64,000 bases of DNA, from assembly GCF_900188355.1 (NCBI RefSeq), contig NZ_FZNX01000006.1, positions 175,118 through 239,117 on the forward strand, read 5' to 3'. The DNA comes from Lutibacter flavus (lineage in GTDB: Bacteria; Bacteroidota; Bacteroidia; Flavobacteriales; Flavobacteriaceae). A program made the position numbers and the translations under genes. Positions 16,035-25,338 of the stretch are shown piece by piece. Under the pieces are notes generated by a model, which had not been told where the DNA came from, did no database searches, and saw only the letters and a program-made list of their open reading frames with translations. Positions within the stretch are counted from its first letter, which is position 1. Each line of letters opens with the position of its first letter.

Positions 16035-18452
16035 TTATTCTTTTTTAATAACTACCTCTTTTACTCTCTTAACTTTAGCTTCAACATCTTCTAAAGCTTT
16101 TAACTGAGCTTCTACTTCTTCCTCAGTTCCCGATAATACTTTTTCCTCAATAACTGTTTGTCCATTTTCAACTGTAGTAGTAATAACAGCAGCAGAAACA
16201 GTTCCATCATCATTTACGGTCATTTCAACCTTTACATCTTTTGAAATTTCCATTTCGGCAACAAGTTGAGTTGAAACATTTTCTTTTGCATATTCAGCTA
16301 CATCAACTTCATCTAGAGCTATACTTGGTGCAATTACCAATGCCACAACTGACATTAATTTTAATAAAATATTTAAAGAAGGTCCAGAAGTATCTTTAAA
16401 AGGATCTCCAACAGTATCTCCAACAACAGCTGCTTTATGAGCCTCTGTTCCTTTTTTACCTTGTTCTTCTATCATTTTTTTAGCATTATCCCAAGCTCCA
16501 CCTGCATTTGATTGAAAAATAGCCATTAAAACTCCACAAGTTGTAACGCCCGCTAATAATCCTCCCAACATTTGAGGCCCACCAATTCCAAATAATTTAC
16601 CTCCAAAACCAACAATAACTGGCACAGCTAAGGCTAATAACCCAGGAAACACCATTTCTTTAATTGAAGCTTTCGTAGAAATTTCAACACATTTATCATA
16701 TTCTGCATATCCATCAGCTGCATCAAATATTTTTCTATCCTCATCTGAAGCTTTTGACATATCCGAATCATATTTACGCATTACTCCTAATGCAGCTTTC
16801 AATTGAGGAATATCTCTAAACTGACGACGAACTTCTTCAATCATTGCCATTGCAGCACGACCTACAGCATTCATAGACAAGGCTGAGAATACAAATGGCA
16901 ACATACCTCCAATTAATAAACCTGCCATTATATCTGGCTTTGAAACATCAATGGTTGTAACATTTGCAGTTTTCATAAAAGCTGCAAATAAAGCCAATGC
17001 AGTTAACGCAGCAGAAGCAATTGCAAAACCTTTACCAATAGCTGCAGTTGTATTTCCAACGGCATCTAATTTATCAGTGCGCTCACGTACTTCTTTTGGT
17101 AATTCTGCCATTTCAGCAATACCACCTGCATTATCAGAAATTGGTCCATAAGCATCAACAGCTAATTGAATTCCTGTATTTGCTAACATACCAACAGCAG
17201 CAATTGCAATACCGTATAAACCAGCAAAATGATGAGAAATCATTATTGCAGCAGCAATTAATAAGATTGGAATAGCGGTTGACATCATACCAACACCTAA
17301 ACCTGCAATAATATTTGTTGCTGAACCAGTTTCTGATTGTTTTACAATAGATAAAACTGGTTTAGACCCTGTTCCTGTATAATATTCTGTTACTTTTCCA
17401 ACACAAAAACCTGCAACTAAACCCGCAAGAGTTGCATAAAACACACCCATTGCACCTGATGGTAAACCATCAACAGTTTCTGGGATCATTGCTGTGATTA
17501 TAAAATAGGATGCAATTATCATTAAAAATCCAGATCCAAATTCACCCAAATTCAGAGCTTTATGTGGTGACCCACCGTCCTTTACTTTTACAAAAAATGT
17601 TCCAATAATTGACATTACAATCCCAACAGCAGCTAAAACTAACGGTAAATAAACTGCTCCCAAACCACCATATTCAGGTGTAAAAATAAAAGCTCCTAAT
17701 ACCATTGTCCCAATAATTGAACCAACATAAGATTCAAATAAATCGGCCCCCATACCGGCAACATCACCAACGTTGTCTCCAACATTATCTGCGATAGTTG
17801 CGGGATTTAAAGGATGATCTTCTGGAATACCTGCTTCAACTTTACCTACTAAATCTGCTCCAACATCGGCAGCTTTTGTATAAATACCTCCACCAACACG
17901 TGCAAATAATGCAATTGAAGATGCTCCTAAAGAAAATCCAGAAAGAACATTTAATACCATTGGAATGTTTTCAGAACCAGGCCAAAGGTTTTGATAAATC
18001 ATAAATAATCCACTTAATCCTAATACTCCAAGACCAACAACACCCAACCCCATTACAGCACCACCAGCAAAAGCAACTTCTAATGCTTTTCCTAAGGATG
18101 TTTTAGCAGCCTGTGTAGTTCTAACATTTGCTTTTGTAGCCACTTTCATTCCTATAAAACCAGCTAAAGCAGAACAAATAGCTCCAACTATAAATGATAT
18201 TGCTACCATTCCATTTGAACCAACTTCATTTGTTCCTTTAAAATATAATAAGATTGCTACTGCTACTACAAAAATTGCAAGTATTTTGTATTCAGCTTTA
18301 AGGAAAGACATGGCTCCGTCCGAAATACTTTTAGCAATTCTCGCCATTTTGTCATCACCCCCATCTTGTTTTGATACCCATGCATTTTTAATAAATACAA
18401 ATACAAGTGCTAACACCCCAAATAAGGGTAAAAATTTTACTATTAATTCCAT
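16035..18452 (-). CDS. hppA: Membrane-bound ion-pumping pyrophosphatase
   Basis: Couples hydrolysis of pyrophosphate to H+ or Na+ export. The core has about 16 membrane helices. Active-site segments are [42 protein letters not shown] and [15 protein letters not shown]. The potassium switch region reads [10 protein letters not shown] with alanine at A470; in characterised enzymes alanine here marks the K+-dependent class and lysine the K+-independent class. Whether Na+ or H+ is pumped cannot be settled by eye. The protein is long at 805 residues: after the last helix it carries a soluble tail of about 75 residues, Val/Glu/Lys-rich and probably coiled, including [20 protein letters not shown]. 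The soluble ppa gene lies just upstream. Confidence 0.95.
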   Translation of the reverse strand: MELIVKFLPLFGVLALVFVFIKNAWVSKQDGGDDKMARIAKSISDGAMSFLKAEYKILAIFVVAVAILLYFKGTNEVGSNGMVAISFIVGAICSALAGFIGMKVATKANVRTTQAAKTSLGKALEVAFAGGAVMGLGVVGLGVLGLSGLFMIYQNLWPGSENIPMVLNVLSGFSLGASSIALFARVGGGIYTKAADVGADLVGKVEAGIPEDHPLNPATIADNVGDNVGDVAGMGADLFESYVGSIIGTMVLGAFIFTPEYGGLGAVYLPLVLAAVGIVMSIIGTFFVKVKDGGSPHKALNLGEFGSGFLMIIASYFIITAMIPETVDGLPSGAMGVFYATLAGLVAGFCVGKVTEYYTGTGSKPVLSIVKQSETGSATNIIAGLGVGMMSTAIPILLIAAAIMISHHFAGLYGIAIAAVGMLANTGIQLAVDAYGPISDNAGGIAEMAELPKEVRERTDKLDAVGNTTAAIGKGFAIASAALTALALFAAFMKTANVTTIDVSKPDIMAGLLIGGMLPFVFSALSMNAVGRAAMAMIEEVRRQFRDIPQLKAALGVMRKYDSDMSKASDEDRKIFDAADGYAEYDKCVEISTKASIKEMVFPGLLALAVPVIVGFGGKLFGIGGPQMLGGLLAGVTTCGVLMAIFQSNAGGAWDNAKKMIEEQGKKGTEAHKAAVVGDTVGDPFKDTSGPSLNILLKLMSVVALVIAPSIALDEVDVAEYAKENVSTQLVAEMEISKDVKVEMTVNDDGTVSAAVITTTVENGQTVIEEKVLSGTEEEVEAQLKALEDVEAKVKRVKEVVIKKE

Positions 18453-18513
18453 TTGATAATTGTTAGGTTTAATTAATTTTTTAGTTGCGATAAATTTAGT
18501 AAAATATGGGTGA

Positions 18514-18552
18514 TAAAAAAAACCACCATTAACAAATATTAATGGTGGTTTT
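18514..18552 (-). terminator. Terminator after ppa (minus strand)
   Basis: AACCACCATTAA (18521-18532) pairs perfectly with TTAATGGTGGTT (18539-18550). Read on the minus strand it is followed by a U-run, so it ends ppa before hppA. Confidence 0.85.
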
Positions 18553-18573
18553 CTAATTAAGAATAATTACTTT

Positions 18574-19107
18574 TTAAATTGTAAATGTTCTTTTTTTCTT
18601 ATGTTCGCTATTCTCATATCTCGCTACACATTCGTGGTAAATTTTAACAGCTTCTTCAGCATTTCCCCATCCACCTACATCAACTTTTTTCTCTTCTAAA
18701 TCTTTATAAACTTGAAAAAAGTGTTCAATTTCTTTCAATCTATGCGGGTTTAAATCTGAAATATCTTTTCTATTATTCCATATTGGATCTGAAACAGGTA
18801 CACATATTATTTTTTCATCTGGTCCTTTTTCATCTGTCATATGAAAAACCCCAATTGGTCTTACTTCCATAACAACCATTGGAAAAGTAGGTTCACTTCC
18901 TAAAACTAATACATCTAATGGATCCATATCAAGTGCCAAAGACTCTGGAATAAATCCATAATCTCCAGGGTACATCATTGAAGAAAACAACATTCTATCG
19001 AATCTAATTTTATGTAAAGTAAAATCATATTCATACTTATTTCTACTTCCTTTTGGTATTTCAATTAACACATCAAATGTTAAAACTTTTTTAGATTTAG
19101 CAGTCAT
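18574..19107 (-). CDS. ppa: Soluble family I inorganic pyrophosphatase
   Basis: Hydrolyses pyrophosphate in the cytoplasm. The family I signature DMDPLD gives metal ligands D60, D62 and D65, preceded by MMYPGDYGFIPESL. The length of 177 residues is typical of bacterial Ppa. It has its own promoter box 21 bases upstream and a strong terminator before hppA, so the two pyrophosphatases are neighbours but are separate transcripts by this reading. The pairing suggests a choice between energy recovery by hppA and simple removal of pyrophosphate. Confidence 0.95.
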   Translation of the reverse strand: MTAKSKKVLTFDVLIEIPKGSRNKYEYDFTLHKIRFDRMLFSSMMYPGDYGFIPESLALDMDPLDVLVLGSEPTFPMVVMEVRPIGVFHMTDEKGPDEKIICVPVSDPIWNNRKDISDLNPHRLKEIEHFFQVYKDLEEKKVDVGGWGNAEEAVKIYHECVARYENSEHKKKRTFTI

Positions 19108-19127
19108 ATTTATATTTTAATTTTATG

Positions 19128-19135
19128 CAAAAGTA
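19128..19135 (-). promoter_or_regulatory. Predicted -7 box of ppa
   Basis: Minus-strand TACTTTTG, 21 bases before the ppa ATG. Confidence 0.5.
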
Positions 19136-19175
19136 CAAAAAACGTACAGTTAGGTGCGCTATTTTAAAATGATTT

Positions 19176-21671
19176 TTAAAAATGAAACCCAAACGCTCCT
19201 TTTATAGCAAATTTATTTGCGTCTGGAACATCTTTGTAATTTCCTCTCCAACTAAAATCGATTCTGAATACTTTAAAAATATTACCAATACCAACACTAT
19301 ATTCATAATATCCTTTTGTTGGTGCAACATAATTTATGTTTGAAGCATTTAAAGCTAAGTTTTTATCTGAAATTTCACCCCAAACCCCTTTAATACCTAC
19401 TAATTCTCTCAAGTTTAGTTTTCTTAACAATGGGATTCTGGATAAAAATCTTCCATTAAAATTATGTTCTATATGAAGTGATGCGTATGTATCTGTAACA
19501 AATTCATAGTAATTTAATAGTGCATACGAGTTTTCAATAGTAAAATAAGATTGGTTTCCGGGAACTACATTTAACAATCCTAATGGAACTTCACCAAATG
19601 TTTTCCCTACTTCAAATGTTGTAAACATTCTTCCAAAACCTCCAATTAATATAGGCTGACGATAATATAACTGGATTTTTTGATAATCAAAATCACTGTT
19701 AAAAACCCCTTTTATACCTTGTGAATAATTTAAAAACAATGTTGAATAGGTGTCTGTAACCTCATTCCGTTCAACTCCATAGCCAATTGTTTTTCTATTT
19801 GGTGTATACCTAATGGAAAAATCAATTTCAGATTGAATTACTTCAGAAGACTTTAATTCATTTTCTTTATCAATCCAATAGTCTAAATTAAAAGTTTCTG
19901 GCGAAGCCGATTTTAAGGTTCTAAATGAAGCTCCAATTTTAAATTGTAAATTCTCCCTGGGCTCAACCGACATAAAAACATTGGATAAATTTATAGAAGT
20001 TAATTTGCTATTATCACCGCTAGCAAAAAAGGATGAGGAAGCAAAACTTCGCCCCAAAACATCATTTGTTGAAGTTAAACTCACTCCTATTTGCTCAACA
20101 TCTCTCCTATTTCCAGCTCCAATAATAAACCTGCTTTTGGGATTTATCATCCATTTACCAGATAATCCATATTTAAACTGATTATCTTCAAATCCATAGG
20201 CTGTATATCCTTGCAATCGCCAAGGTTCATTCCCACCTAAATAAGTTCTACCTCCAACACGTAAACGTAACCCTTCAACATCATTTTTACCAATAGTTGA
20301 AAAAATTGAACCAAAATCAAAATTATTAAACTCAATATACCCCGAACCTAAAATAGATATTGCATTGTAAATTTGCTTAAACTTTGGGACCGTAGTTAAT
20401 GTATCTAACATTTTATAGATTCCAAGTTCATTTTCATTTAATTTTTCTTGTCGGTTTTCTCCCCAAAAATCTTCTTTTTTATTATAAATTTCCTCATCGT
20501 AAACATTTATCTTCTCATTGTAAAAACTGGGTTCTTTCTTTTCATCAAATTTATAATCTTTATACATCGTAGTTCTTCTACCATATACACCTTTTGATTT
20601 ATTTTTTTTATTTAAACTAAAATCAGACAACATATAATCTCGCTTCAATAAAAATACTGAATCGTTCAACACATCGAACTCTTGTTCAATATAAATATCT
20701 TTAACCCAGTTTATATTGGCACTTCGGGTTGCTTGCATATTAATTTCTTTAATTGCAAACGTAGAATCATTTACCCAAAAATCTCCTTTAAACGTTAATT
20801 CACTTTTTCTACGTGGATAGTATAAAATATTATAGCACCATTTATTATTAATATAGGCGCTATCTGTTAACACATAATTATAAGTTGAAATTCCCGATGC
20901 TTTTGAAATTGGACTCACAAAGCTTTTATCGAAAATCTTGATATAGCTATCATAAATATTATACTCTACATACAAATCTTTAATAAAAGCAATCACATTT
21001 TGATTTGAATTAAAGCCAGAATTTTTATTGGCAACTAAATCTTCACGAAGTTTTTGACCGTCTTTATTTTTTCCATAAGAATTATAAACTGACTCATTAA
21101 TAAAAATTGGCAAAAAAGATTTTCCTGTAATTCTAGAAGTATCAATACTATTAAATATAAATTCCATTCCTTTAAATAGTTTCTTTTTCATAAAAGAACT
21201 ATCCACATTATTCATATCAAACTCTAGCTTTTCGTACTTTTCATATTGATATTGATCGAAAAGGTAAATTCCATTTTGACGCTTTTTCTCCCAAACTTTC
21301 CTTAAAATATCAATTGCCGGATTTCCTTTTTTCTTTACTTTGCCTGAATAAATAAAAACCTCGTCCAGCTGATCTGCGGATTCTTGTAGTATAATTGCTA
21401 AATTAAAATCTCGACTTTTTATTGTAATAGTTTTGGTTTCAAAACCCAAAAATGAAACTTCAATTTCTGAATACGTTTTATCTGACTCTAAATAGAATTT
21501 TCCATTTTCATCAGAAACCGTTCCTTCAGTAGAACCTGCAAAAACAATATTTGCAAATGGAATAGTTTTATTTTGAACATCTAGTACAACTCCACTAATT
21601 TTAACCTGTGCAAAACTTACTGAAAACGCAAGTAAGAAAAATATATAAGTAACTTTAAATTTTCTTTTCAT
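19176..21671 (-). CDS. Outer-membrane protein with CarboxypepD-regulatory-like and DUF5686 domains
   Basis: An exported protein of 831 residues. A Sec signal (residues 1-21, ending VSFA) is followed by a carboxypeptidase-regulatory-like beta-sandwich (about 22-110: GVVLDVQNKTIPFANIVFAG, GTVSDENGKFYLES). The rest is a long DUF5686 region that ends in alternating amphipathic strands with a terminal aromatic residue (FGFHF), as expected of an outer-membrane barrel. Such proteins look like TonB-receptor relatives without the plug and have no settled function. It follows pdhB on the same strand, but a terminator hairpin directly in front of its ATG suggests a separate or attenuated transcript. Confidence 0.8.
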   Translation of the reverse strand: MKRKFKVTYIFFLLAFSVSFAQVKISGVVLDVQNKTIPFANIVFAGSTEGTVSDENGKFYLESDKTYSEIEVSFLGFETKTITIKSRDFNLAIILQESADQLDEVFIYSGKVKKKGNPAIDILRKVWEKKRQNGIYLFDQYQYEKYEKLEFDMNNVDSSFMKKKLFKGMEFIFNSIDTSRITGKSFLPIFINESVYNSYGKNKDGQKLREDLVANKNSGFNSNQNVIAFIKDLYVEYNIYDSYIKIFDKSFVSPISKASGISTYNYVLTDSAYINNKWCYNILYYPRRKSELTFKGDFWVNDSTFAIKEINMQATRSANINWVKDIYIEQEFDVLNDSVFLLKRDYMLSDFSLNKKNKSKGVYGRRTTMYKDYKFDEKKEPSFYNEKINVYDEEIYNKKEDFWGENRQEKLNENELGIYKMLDTLTTVPKFKQIYNAISILGSGYIEFNNFDFGSIFSTIGKNDVEGLRLRVGGRTYLGGNEPWRLQGYTAYGFEDNQFKYGLSGKWMINPKSRFIIGAGNRRDVEQIGVSLTSTNDVLGRSFASSSFFASGDNSKLTSINLSNVFMSVEPRENLQFKIGASFRTLKSASPETFNLDYWIDKENELKSSEVIQSEIDFSIRYTPNRKTIGYGVERNEVTDTYSTLFLNYSQGIKGVFNSDFDYQKIQLYYRQPILIGGFGRMFTTFEVGKTFGEVPLGLLNVVPGNQSYFTIENSYALLNYYEFVTDTYASLHIEHNFNGRFLSRIPLLRKLNLRELVGIKGVWGEISDKNLALNASNINYVAPTKGYYEYSVGIGNIFKVFRIDFSWRGNYKDVPDANKFAIKGAFGFHF

Positions 21672-21674
21672 AAT

Positions 21675-21707
21675 AAAAAATTCCTTCCAAGTTTAACTTG
21701 AAAGGAA
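21675..21707 (-). terminator. Terminator hairpin between pdhB and the DUF5686 gene
   Basis: TTCCTTCCAAGT (21681-21692) and ACTTGAAAGGAA (21696-21707) pair with one G-U. On the minus strand it is followed by six T residues and then, almost at once, the DUF5686 ATG at 21671. It may end pdhB transcription or attenuate read-through. Confidence 0.65.
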
Positions 21708-21730
21708 CCTATAACGCAAATATTATGCCT

Positions 21731-22711
21731 TTATTTTTTATACATTACATCTTTTACCGCTTTAACAACATCGTTAAAGTTTGGCAACCACTCTTCCATT
21801 AATACAGGAGAATAAGCTGCTGGAGCATCTGCAGTTGTAATTCTTCTAATTGGTGCATCTAAATAATCGAATACATTCTCTTGAACTTGGAATGTGATTT
21901 CAGATGAAATACTAGCAAATGGCCAAGATTCCTCCAATACCACCAACCTATTTGTTTTTTTAACTGAAGTAAAAATAGCTTCAAAATCCATTGGTCTAAT
22001 TGTACGCATATCTAAAATCTCACAAGAAATCCCTTCTTTTTCTAAAACATCAGCTGCTTTGTATGCTTCCTTAATAATTTTTCCAAAAGAAACAATTGTT
22101 ACATCTGTTCCTTCTCTTTTAATATCTGCCACACCCAAAGGAATAATATACTCTCCCTCTGGCACTTCCATTTTATCACCATACATTTGTTCAGACTCCA
22201 TAAAAATAACTGGATCATCATCTCTAATAGCAGCTTTTAATAATCCTTTTGCATCGTAAGGGTTTGAAGGAATTACAACTTTTAATCCTGGAGTATTTGC
22301 AAACCAGTTTTCAAAAGCTTGTGAATGTGTAGCGCCTAATTGTCCTGCTGAACCTGTTGGCCCTCTAAATACAATAGGACAATTTAACTGCCCACCAGAC
22401 ATTTGTCTAATTTTTGCAGCATTATTTATTATTTGATCAATACCTACTAGTGCAAAATTAAAAGTCATAAACTCAACAATTGGTCTATTTCCATTCATTG
22501 CTGATCCAACAGCAATTCCTGTGAAACCTAATTCTGCAATTGGAGAATCTATCACACGCTTTGCACCAAATTCATCTAACATTCCTTTTGAAGCTTTATA
22601 AGCACCATTATATTCGGCTACTTCTTCTCCAATTAAGAATATGGTGTCATCTTTACGCATTTCTTCGCTCATTGCTTCACAAATGGCTTCTCTAAATTGT
22701 ATTGTCTTCAT
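21731..22711 (-). CDS. pdhB: Pyruvate dehydrogenase E1 component, beta subunit
   Basis: Thiamine-diphosphate enzyme subunit of the pyruvate dehydrogenase complex. Features are REAICEAMSEEM at the start, FLIGEEVAEYNGAYKASKGM with the ThDP-activating glutamate, the DSPIAELGFTGIAVGSAM segment, and the C-terminal transketolase domain (LEESWPFASISSEI). I chose ATG at 22711 (326 residues). The longer frame from TTG at 22735 would start inside the predicted -7 box. The E1 alpha and E2 genes are not here, so the complex is encoded at two loci. The gene is divergent from etfBA across a gap holding a perfect 18-base palindrome. Confidence 0.94.
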   Translation of the reverse strand: MKTIQFREAICEAMSEEMRKDDTIFLIGEEVAEYNGAYKASKGMLDEFGAKRVIDSPIAELGFTGIAVGSAMNGNRPIVEFMTFNFALVGIDQIINNAAKIRQMSGGQLNCPIVFRGPTGSAGQLGATHSQAFENWFANTPGLKVVIPSNPYDAKGLLKAAIRDDDPVIFMESEQMYGDKMEVPEGEYIIPLGVADIKREGTDVTIVSFGKIIKEAYKAADVLEKEGISCEILDMRTIRPMDFEAIFTSVKKTNRLVVLEESWPFASISSEITFQVQENVFDYLDAPIRRITTADAPAAYSPVLMEEWLPNFNDVVKAVKDVMYKK

Positions 22712-22732
22712 TATATATTTTTTAACGAATTG

Positions 22733-22740
22733 CAAAAATA
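22733..22740 (-). promoter_or_regulatory. Predicted -7 box of pdhB
   Basis: Minus-strand TATTTTTG, 21 bases before ATG 22711. It overlaps the alternative TTG and so supports the shorter pdhB. Confidence 0.5.
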
Positions 22741-22786
22741 AGCAATTCTATTTTTACTTTCAAAAAAATATTGATTTATAAAATTT

Positions 22787-22804
22787 TACTATGCGCGCAT
22801 AGTA
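22787..22804. promoter_or_regulatory. 18-base perfect palindrome, likely operator between pdhB and etfBA
   Basis: TACTATGCGCGCATAGTA is a perfect two-fold palindrome and unusually G+C-rich for an intergenic base in this genome. It lies about 47 bases upstream of the pdhB -7 box and 82 bases before etfB. A second, weaker inverted repeat (GTACTTTT ... AAAAGTAGTAC) follows it. Size and symmetry fit a site for a dimeric helix-turn-helix regulator (TetR or MarR type would be usual), but the regulator is not in this window. Confidence 0.6.
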
Positions 22805-22886
22805 CTTTTAAAAAAAAGTAGTACATTCGTAAAAAATAAATAAATAAGTCATTAATTTTATATAAAATATCCAAATAATTAATAAA

Positions 22887-23627
22887 ATGAAAATATTAGT
22901 TTGTATTAGTCACGTTCCAGATACTACTTCAAAAATTAATTTCACAGAAAATAATACAAAATTTGATAGTAACGGCGTGCAATTTGTAATTAATCCATAC
23001 GATGAATTTGCTTTAACACGTGCAATGTGGTTTAAAGAAAAACAAGGCGCAACTGTTACAGTTGTAAATGTTGGGAACGTTTCAACCGAACCAACTTTAC
23101 GTAAAGCTTTAGCTATTGGTGCAGATGACGCAATAAGAGTAAATGCAGAAGCAACTGATGGATTTGCTGTAGCTAAAGAATTAGCAGAAGTTGTAAAAAA
23201 CGGTAACTATAATTTGATTTTAGCGGGTAAAGAATCTATTGATTATAATGGAGGGATGGTGCCTGGAATGTTAGCAACTTTATTAGATTTTAATTTTGTT
23301 AATGCTTGTGTTGGTCTTGAAATTGAAGGAGAAATAGCTGCTATTTCGAGAGAAATTGATGGTGGAAAAGAAAATTTATCAGGAAATTTACCTTTAATTA
23401 TTGCAGGGCAAAAAGGACTGGTTGAAGAAAAAGATTTACGTATTCCTAATATGAGAGGTATTATGATGGCTCGTAAAAAACCACTTTCTGTTGTGGAACC
23501 AACAACTAGTGAATTAGCCACTTCCTCAACATCTTTTGAAAAACCTGCAGCAAAATCTGCTTGTAAAATAGTTGATAATGTAGATGAACTTGTTAGTTTA
23601 TTGCATAATGAAGCCAAAGTAATTTAA
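22887..23627 (+). CDS. etfB: Electron transfer flavoprotein, beta subunit
   Basis: The small ETF subunit, which with EtfA carries electrons from acyl-CoA and related dehydrogenases to the quinone pool. Recognisable segments are MKILVCISHVPDT at the start, NPYDEFALTRAMWFKE, LRKALAIGADDAIRV, and the signature LAGKESIDYNGGMVPGMLA. The length of 246 residues is normal. etfA follows after 32 bases. The C-terminal extension is proline/threonine-rich before a last helix (VDELVSLLHNEAKVI). Confidence 0.95.
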   Translation: MKILVCISHVPDTTSKINFTENNTKFDSNGVQFVINPYDEFALTRAMWFKEKQGATVTVVNVGNVSTEPTLRKALAIGADDAIRVNAEATDGFAVAKELAEVVKNGNYNLILAGKESIDYNGGMVPGMLATLLDFNFVNACVGLEIEGEIAAISREIDGGKENLSGNLPLIIAGQKGLVEEKDLRIPNMRGIMMARKKPLSVVEPTTSELATSSTSFEKPAAKSACKIVDNVDELVSLLHNEAKVI

Positions 23628-23659
23628 TTTATGTCTAATACCTAACATCAAAATAAAAT

Positions 23660-24622
23660 ATGTCAGTTTTAGTATTTACCGAAACATCGGAAGGAAAATT
23701 TAAGAAGTCTGCTTTTGAAGTAACTTCTTATGGAAAAAAAGTTGCTGAACAATTAGGAACAAACGTTGTTGTATTAGCTATAAATTCTTCAGAAAATGAA
23801 GTGTTATATAAATATGGTGCAGAAAAAGTTCTAAATGTTTCAAATAATAGTTTAGATACTTTTAATGCAAAAGTATATGCAAACGTTATTAAACAAGCTG
23901 TTGAAAAAGAAAATGCTCAAGTTGTAATAATTGATTCAAATACTAGTGGGTTATATCTTGCTCCAATAGCTGCTGCTAATTTAAATGCAGGTTATGCAAG
24001 TAATGTTATTGCATTGCCAAGTTCAACTTCCCCATTTATTGTAAAGAGAAAAGCTTTTTCAAGCAAAGCTTTTAATAATTGTGAAATTTCAACAGCCATA
24101 AAAGTAATTGGGTTGGCTAAAAATTCATACGGAATTATAGAAAATGAAGTGACAGGAAGTATAGAAGATTTTTCACCATCTTTAATAGAAAGTAATTTAA
24201 CTTCTACATCAATTGAGCACACAACAGGAACTGTAACCATTGCTGATGCTGATATAGTTGTTTCAGGAGGTAGAGGGTTAAAAGGCCCTGAAAACTGGGG
24301 AATGATTGAAGAATTAGCATCCATTTTAGGAGCTGCAACGGCTTGTTCAAAACCGGTTTCAGATTTAGGCTGGAGACCTCATAGTGAACACGTTGGGCAA
24401 ACAGGAAAACCTGTAGCATCAAATCTTTATATTGCTATTGGAATTTCAGGAGCAATACAACATTTAGCAGGAATTAACTCTTCAAAAGTTAAAGTTGTAA
24501 TTAATACAGATGCTGAAGCTCCATTTTTTAAAGCTGCTGATTACGGAATTGTAGGTGATGCATTTGAGGTTGTTCCAAAATTAATAGAAAAGTTGAAAGA
24601 ATTTAAAGCAAATAACGCATAA
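23660..24622 (+). CDS. etfA: Electron transfer flavoprotein, alpha subunit
   Basis: The FAD-binding ETF subunit of 320 residues. The C-terminal FAD domain is clear: SGGRGLKGPENWGMIEELA, the GWRPHSEHVGQTGKPVASNLYIAIGISGAIQHLAG stretch, and NTDAEAPFFKAADYGIVGD. The N-terminal half is the Rossmann-like domain shared with EtfB. With etfB it forms a two-gene operon ended by a large nested hairpin. The divergent pdhB and the palindrome between them suggest control with carbon or fatty-acid catabolism. Confidence 0.95.
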   Translation: MSVLVFTETSEGKFKKSAFEVTSYGKKVAEQLGTNVVVLAINSSENEVLYKYGAEKVLNVSNNSLDTFNAKVYANVIKQAVEKENAQVVIIDSNTSGLYLAPIAAANLNAGYASNVIALPSSTSPFIVKRKAFSSKAFNNCEISTAIKVIGLAKNSYGIIENEVTGSIEDFSPSLIESNLTSTSIEHTTGTVTIADADIVVSGGRGLKGPENWGMIEELASILGAATACSKPVSDLGWRPHSEHVGQTGKPVASNLYIAIGISGAIQHLAGINSSKVKVVINTDAEAPFFKAADYGIVGDAFEVVPKLIEKLKEFKANNA

Positions 24623-24646
24623 TTTTATTAAATTGTGCCTCTTAAC

Positions 24647-24698
24647 AAGGCTGTCTAATTATTGGACCAAAAAGTCCTTTGATTAGACAGCCTTTTTT
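24647..24698 (+). terminator. Terminator after etfA with nested hairpin
   Basis: AAGGCTGTCTAAT (24647-24659) pairs with ATTAGACAGCCTT (24682-24694), followed by a T-run. A second small hairpin GGAC/GTCC (24664-24677) sits in the loop. Confidence 0.85.
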
Positions 24699-24712
24699 GC
24701 TAATTTTAACAT

Positions 24713-25324
24713 ATGAGTTTAGTTCGTCTAAATATTAAAGGAATATCCTATAGTCAAACTCAAAGTGGTGCCTATGCTTTGGTTTTGAGTGAAGTGGATG
24801 GGAACAGAACATTACCAATAGTTATTGGGGCGTTTGAAGCACAATCAATTGCAATTGCTTTAGAAAAGGAAATAAAACCTCCCAGACCGCTTACACATGA
24901 TCTTTTTAAAACTTTTGCTGATCGGTTTCACATAATAATTAAACAAGTTATTATCCATAAATTGGTTGATGGTGTGTTTTATTCCAGTCTAATTTGTGAA
25001 CGAGATAATATTGAAGAAATTATTGATACTAGAACTTCTGATGCTATTGCATTAGCAACTCGCTTTAATGCTCCAATATTCACTTATGAAAACATTTTAG
25101 ATAAAGCTGGTATCTATTTAAAAATGAAAGATGAATTAGGCCCTGGCGATGAAGATGATTTAGGAATTGAAAAATTAATTGAAACTCCTCAACCCTCTAA
25201 AAAATCTACTTTTTCAAAAGACACTTTAAAACAGTTAAATGAAAAATTAGCTAAAGCAGTTCAAAATGAAGATTATGAATTAGCTGCTAAAATTAGAGAC
25301 GAAATAAACAAACGTACTTCATAA
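24713..25324 (+). CDS. Bifunctional nuclease (BFN/DUF151) domain with C-terminal UVR motif
   Basis: A 203-residue protein. Residues 1-130 form a BFN (DUF151) domain: LPIVIGAFEAQSIAIALE, RPLTHDLFK and RTSDAIALATRFNAPI are its standard blocks. After a short linker, about residues 165-203 form a UvrB/UvrC-type helical hairpin (LNEKLAKAVQNEDYELAAKI). BFN proteins are linked to nuclease activity and stress responses in plants and Thermotoga; the role in Bacteroidota is not settled. The nucleoside transporter gene begins 14 bases later, so they probably share a transcript. Confidence 0.85.
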   Translation: MSLVRLNIKGISYSQTQSGAYALVLSEVDGNRTLPIVIGAFEAQSIAIALEKEIKPPRPLTHDLFKTFADRFHIIIKQVIIHKLVDGVFYSSLICERDNIEEIIDTRTSDAIALATRFNAPIFTYENILDKAGIYLKMKDELGPGDEDDLGIEKLIETPQPSKKSTFSKDTLKQLNEKLAKAVQNEDYELAAKIRDEINKRTS

Positions 25325-25338
25325 CTATTTATTAAAAT

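Noticed and set aside
16951..18004. Plus-strand frames opposite hppA
   Set aside because: Ala/Gly-rich membrane coding produces open antisense frames; compositions are unnatural (Gln/Leu-rich).
22711..22735. Longer pdhB starting at TTG 22735
   Set aside because: The extra eight residues are not part of the family and the codon lies inside the predicted -7 box.
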